From: Candidatus Zymogenaceae bacterium
Lineage (GTDB): Bacteria > Desulfobacterota > Zymogenia > Zymogenales > Zymogenaceae
Reading direction: 5' to 3'
Assembly: GCA_016933535.1 (NCBI GenBank)
Contig: JAFGAS010000068.1
Span: forward strand, 1 to 64,000
DNA: 64,000 bases
Shown here: positions 60,258-64,000 of the stretch, in pieces
How positions within the stretch are numbered: position 1 is the first letter of the stretch
Layout: each line of letters starts with the position of its first letter
The notes under the pieces: generated by a model
Told to the model about the DNA's origin: nothing
The model's input: only the letters and a program-made list of their open reading frames with translations
Databases searched by the model: none
Program-made: the position numbers and the translations under genes

Positions 60258-62333
60258 TCAAAACGTGAAGACGACCCATGATTCATTTGAAAATGTCGGA
60301 CAGAGGGTATAAAGCTTGGCTATCGCGTCATTCTTTTCGGCGGGAATTATGAGGACGAAGCCGGGTGACAGCATATATGCGGGGATTTCCCCCCGTTCAT
60401 ATATGCCATCGAGTATAGCCTCGGAGGTCTTTTTTACATCATCGGACGGATTGACGACCGACGGATAACCCTCATAGAATACCATTCGCTCGGAGAAACA
60501 TGACGTCAATGCCTGTCCAAACGAAAAGACAGGCGAGACGACGATTACGTTTGGGGGCGTATGATCGCGAATATAGACGAGGGTCTCGTATAATGAAGGT
60601 TCCATACGGTTGAGTGTGTCCGGGACCTCAGATTTCGGGCGTCCGGAAAAATGGGGTTTGGCAGGACAATCGGTAGAGAGAATATTTGGGATGGAAAGTG
60701 AAACCCATTTGCGGATATTTCTCTCGGCCAACTCGGCAGGAGAAAATAGGAATAGGATTAAGAGGAACGCGATCACAAACCGACGGCGATGTATCGATTC
60801 CTTTATTACGGTGTATATGTCAAACCGGGTTATAAAAGCAAGAACGAGAAGATTGAGGGCCGCAAGTCCGAAGAGAGCAAAATAGTCAATATTGAAAACT
60901 CTCATGGAAAAATATATGGCATAGGCCGAGACCGCCAGGCAGACGAGCAGCCCGGCGAATTTCCCCTTTTCATGGGAGTGTGGAAGAAGAAAAAAAAGCG
61001 GCCCCACTATCCTGAAGGAGAAATGCGATAACACCGCGATTGCCGCAACGATATACCAGCAGGACGGCAGGTGATAATAATCCAATCCGCTCTTGAGGAA
61101 AAGGGTATCCAGGGGATAGAAATACGCCGTTCTCGGGCCGCCCAAAAAAAACGCGATATATGTCAGCGCAAACGATATTGACGCGCCTGCGCCGATACTA
61201 AGATATCTCACCTTGGATCGGCCCCGCATGAAGAGAAGGGATGACCAGAGCAGGGCACCGATGGAAAAAACCACGCCCCCCGGCCCTTTCGTAAAGGTCA
61301 GCAGCATGGCGCCTATTGTGACTATCAGCAGTAAGTGCTTTGTCCAAAAAAGCTGTTCCTGGCTGAGGACATAGATGATGAGAAAAAAGAGGGCCATCGC
61401 CAGGAAGGTACTTATATTTCCCATGATGGTAAACAGGTAGTAATCGAAGACGAGATGGGTACTGTTGGAGGAGAAAAGGGATAGAAAGAAGCCCCAGGCA
61501 AGGTAGAAGGGGTCGGTCGTCAGGTATCGAATCAAGAAAAAGACCGAGAGGCAGAAGATCGGAACGTAGAGAATAAAGATATGTTGAATGGAGACAAGAG
61601 ATACCGGAACTTTGGTGATGAGCCCGGCATGGGCGATAACGCAATAAGAAAAGAAATGGTAGTACTCAAGTGGACCTGCGCCCGGCATCTGTAAATTAAG
61701 CGGCGGAAATCCCCGTGCCAGCGATGCAGCCAATCCGGCATCGAAGGTAACGTCGGGGTAGTAACAAACGGTATCAAGACCGGGCGTGGGACGGGGGACG
61801 AGAAAGTAGACGTAGGTAATCAGAATAAATAATAACAATATGATCCGGGTGGATCGGTCAAGGGAAACGAAGCGGGAAATCCAGGTTGAAATGATATCAC
61901 GGGCTTTTCGGGCGACGGGGCGTTTAAACAGGGCAAGATACGATAACGCCGGCAAAAATAGAAAGATTGAATAATGCGTCAGCGCCCATGACATGTATGA
62001 AAGAAAGATAAGAAGAAACCCGGCTATGATGGCCAAACAACCCTGGACCATGGACCTCTCGGCGCCGACCTCTCTGAAGACGGCGGCGGCAACAAGGAGA
62101 CCCGGGACCAAAAGGAACAGCACCCCATAGAGGGATACGCGTGCGGTATCGGCGATGTCTATTCGGTAAAACAGGATAAAGAGGAGGAGTCCCGAAAGAA
62201 ACAGGCCCGTCTCAACCAGGGGCCCAATTAATTCGCGGGTATGCAGGGGGGACCGTCTCATATCTCCGTGAAGCGTCGGCATCGGTCTATTTCTGTTTTG
62301 CGTAAGAATCCTTCGATCGCCTATATGAGGCAA
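60258..62333 (-). CDS. Large polytopic membrane protein, possible GT-C-like/glycan-associated
   Basis: 691 aa with many hydrophobic segments; adjacent GT2 and methyltransferase; no specific motif recognised. Confidence 0.6.
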   Translation of the reverse strand: MPHIGDRRILTQNRNRPMPTLHGDMRRSPLHTRELIGPLVETGLFLSGLLLFILFYRIDIADTARVSLYGVLFLLVPGLLVAAAVFREVGAERSMVQGCLAIIAGFLLIFLSYMSWALTHYSIFLFLPALSYLALFKRPVARKARDIISTWISRFVSLDRSTRIILLLFILITYVYFLVPRPTPGLDTVCYYPDVTFDAGLAASLARGFPPLNLQMPGAGPLEYYHFFSYCVIAHAGLITKVPVSLVSIQHIFILYVPIFCLSVFFLIRYLTTDPFYLAWGFFLSLFSSNSTHLVFDYYLFTIMGNISTFLAMALFFLIIYVLSQEQLFWTKHLLLIVTIGAMLLTFTKGPGGVVFSIGALLWSSLLFMRGRSKVRYLSIGAGASISFALTYIAFFLGGPRTAYFYPLDTLFLKSGLDYYHLPSCWYIVAAIAVLSHFSFRIVGPLFFLLPHSHEKGKFAGLLVCLAVSAYAIYFSMRVFNIDYFALFGLAALNLLVLAFITRFDIYTVIKESIHRRRFVIAFLLILFLFSPAELAERNIRKWVSLSIPNILSTDCPAKPHFSGRPKSEVPDTLNRMEPSLYETLVYIRDHTPPNVIVVSPVFSFGQALTSCFSERMVFYEGYPSVVNPSDDVKKTSEAILDGIYERGEIPAYMLSPGFVLIIPAEKNDAIAKLYTLCPTFSNESWVVFTF

Positions 62334-62417
62334 ACCGCCGTTCCGTGACCCGCGGCGGTCATTCGGAAGCTGCCGAAGCGTATAAATACGGCGCGATTCA
62401 AACCGCCCATGGACCGC

Positions 62418-63212
62418 TTAACCAATCCCGGCCGGGGGTTGTCCTGAAGGCCTGTTTGATACGTATAAAAATATCCATATCCTGATCAGGTCAAAACAGG
62501 CAAAAATAAAATCGCCTGTTTTCAATTTAGAGCCGGATACGTCCGTCCACTCGTCGAGGGGATGTTCGACCGCAAACTCGGTAAGGGGGGGGATGCGTCC
62601 CGATCGAGCCATGATAGTGAACCGAGCGAGAATCTCAACGTCGAATACCCAGGTCGTCCTGAAAGGGGACGAGAAGACGTAAGAAAGCTCGTCGCTGTTT
62701 CTGAATAGTTTCGACCCGCACTGCGTATCATATACCGGAAGCCTCAGAATAAGGCTGGTGGCGGTGGAAAATATCCGTCCGAGGTAATGCCGCGCCGGCT
62801 TTCGGTCGATTCTGCGTCCCAGGAGCCTTACCCGGGAGCCCAGGACGATCCCGATCGACGGGAGCTTATCCAAAATCTCCACGAAATGGGGTATCGAATC
62901 CAGGGGAGTGGCCAGGTCCGCGTCCCAGTAACCGATGTATCTATGATTCGTTTCACGGGCTTTAATGACTCCGCGCCTCACCGCTTCGGCTTTACCGCGG
63001 TTCTCCTCCAGGGAAATGCAGGCCATATTTTGCGGATTTGACCGGCACAGATCATCAAGAATCTCCTGAGTTCTATCCGAACTCCCGTCATTGACGAAAA
63101 TAAACTTCACGTCTTCGTGTCCGTGCGCATAGGCAACGAATTGTTCGCGCCTCAGACGATTGTACTCATTAAAGCAGGGTATTACGATTGCCGTTTTTTG
63201 CAGAGCGCCCAT
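62418..63212 (-). CDS. Family 2 glycosyltransferase (dolichyl-phosphate-glucose/mannose synthase-like)
   Basis: AIVIPCFNEYNRLRREQF, FIFVNDGSSDRTQEIL, GYWDADLATPLDSIPHF. Confidence 0.92.
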   Translation of the reverse strand: MGALQKTAIVIPCFNEYNRLRREQFVAYAHGHEDVKFIFVNDGSSDRTQEILDDLCRSNPQNMACISLEENRGKAEAVRRGVIKARETNHRYIGYWDADLATPLDSIPHFVEILDKLPSIGIVLGSRVRLLGRRIDRKPARHYLGRIFSTATSLILRLPVYDTQCGSKLFRNSDELSYVFSSPFRTTWVFDVEILARFTIMARSGRIPPLTEFAVEHPLDEWTDVSGSKLKTGDFIFACFDLIRIWIFLYVSNRPSGQPPAGIG

Positions 63213-63943
63213 AGCGAAAGTCCTGGAAGTCTTATCCCAAATTTATTCAATGTGATCACAGACGTGTTTTCGGCATTGAGCAATGAGACGATTACGCCGG
63301 TTATGAAACCCGAATAGTCCCACCCCCCGACACCCTTCGGAGGACTCTTCCTTGATGAAACGAGCCGCTCCTTTGCGGTTACGAGCAAACGAATCGGCAG
63401 CAGTGACGTAAACAGATACCCGTGGGAAACACACATAAGCCCAGCGCGGTCAAGCAGATCGATAAATTCCGGCCGATCATATCGACGGCGGTGTTTCATA
63501 AATCTATCGTGAGAAGAGAAGAGCGCGCTGAATGCGGGGACTGTAATGAGAGCGTATCCCGCTCGGCACAGGTACCTATCTACGATATCTTTAAGAAACG
63601 ACTCGTCATCATCGAGATGTTCGATTACATCCAGGAGAAGAATCAAGGTAAAAGAATTCCGCTTGAGTCCGTCAAAGCTGTTATGGATGGTAATCGGGAT
63701 CGATAGATTCCGTTGTTCTTTAACCCGGTCGTCACTGAGGTTGATGTCAATACCGTCGATACTCTTGACCGGTATACCGACAAAGATATTGAGTGCGGCA
63801 TAGGAATCTCCACACCCGACGTCAAGCACGGTTGTGTTATGATCGATCTTCACGCCGCCGGTCAGGATCGTACGCAATGCACGAACTCGTGAAATCTCCC
63901 ACGGGTGGCGTGCGGCATTGTCGGCAATCTCACATAAGTCCAT
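63182..63943 (-). CDS. Class I SAM-dependent methyltransferase
   Basis: TTVLDVGCGDSYAALNIFVG...IDGIDINLSDD...LILLLDVIEHLDDDESFLKDI. Confidence 0.88.
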   Translation of the reverse strand: MDLCEIADNAARHPWEISRVRALRTILTGGVKIDHNTTVLDVGCGDSYAALNIFVGIPVKSIDGIDINLSDDRVKEQRNLSIPITIHNSFDGLKRNSFTLILLLDVIEHLDDDESFLKDIVDRYLCRAGYALITVPAFSALFSSHDRFMKHRRRYDRPEFIDLLDRAGLMCVSHGYLFTSLLPIRLLVTAKERLVSSRKSPPKGVGGWDYSGFITGVIVSLLNAENTSVITLNKFGIRLPGLSLWALCKKRQS

Positions 63944-64000
63944 GTCTATGGTCTGAAAAATCTTCCGATAATATACTCTTAGTTAATCGTCTCTCGTGCA

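Overview
64 kb chromosomal window (moderately high GC, densely coded, both strands). Gene content suggests a Deltaproteobacteria/Desulfobacterota-like genome: hrcA-grpE-dnaK-dnaJ, bamD, gmhA, and a siroheme/alternative-heme cluster. That lineage is an inference, not a phylogenetic result. Left to right: a truncated REC-PAS-PAS histidine kinase, tRNA-Gln(CUG), a GalT-like protein, carB/carA, an HD-domain protein plus dual-specificity phosphatase, two tandem MBL-fold hydrolases, a metallophosphoesterase, a methyltransferase, an MFS transporter, a nicotinamidase-like protein, two tandem zinc-ribbon/receiver proteins, a palindrome- and MITE-rich intergenic region, three tandem AI-2E-family permeases, a PLP enzyme, a transglutaminase-like lipoprotein, a crotonase, the hrcA heat-shock operon with CIRCE, TPR/BamD, an XRE regulator, rpoH with its own CIRCE, a patatin, a diadenylate-cyclase-domain protein, dusB, a degenerate NtrC-like protein, gmhA, a DHS-like protein, an orphan receiver, a tetrapyrrole operon (precorrin-2 dehydrogenase, hemA, hemC, cobA-hemD, AhbC-like radical SAM), mnmG, an FkbM methyltransferase, assorted enzymes, an outer-membrane lipoprotein-sorting/DUF1302-like pair, ccdA, hisB and the edge of a glycan cluster. 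No CRISPR, phage, transposase or obvious defence island was seen. The best leads are the CIRCE-controlled rpoH, the DAC-domain protein next to dusB, the NtrC-like protein lacking GAFTGA, the zinc-ribbon/receiver tandem, and a two-copy MITE-like inverted-repeat element. None is proven to be a new system. All homology calls are from reading protein motifs, not database searches.
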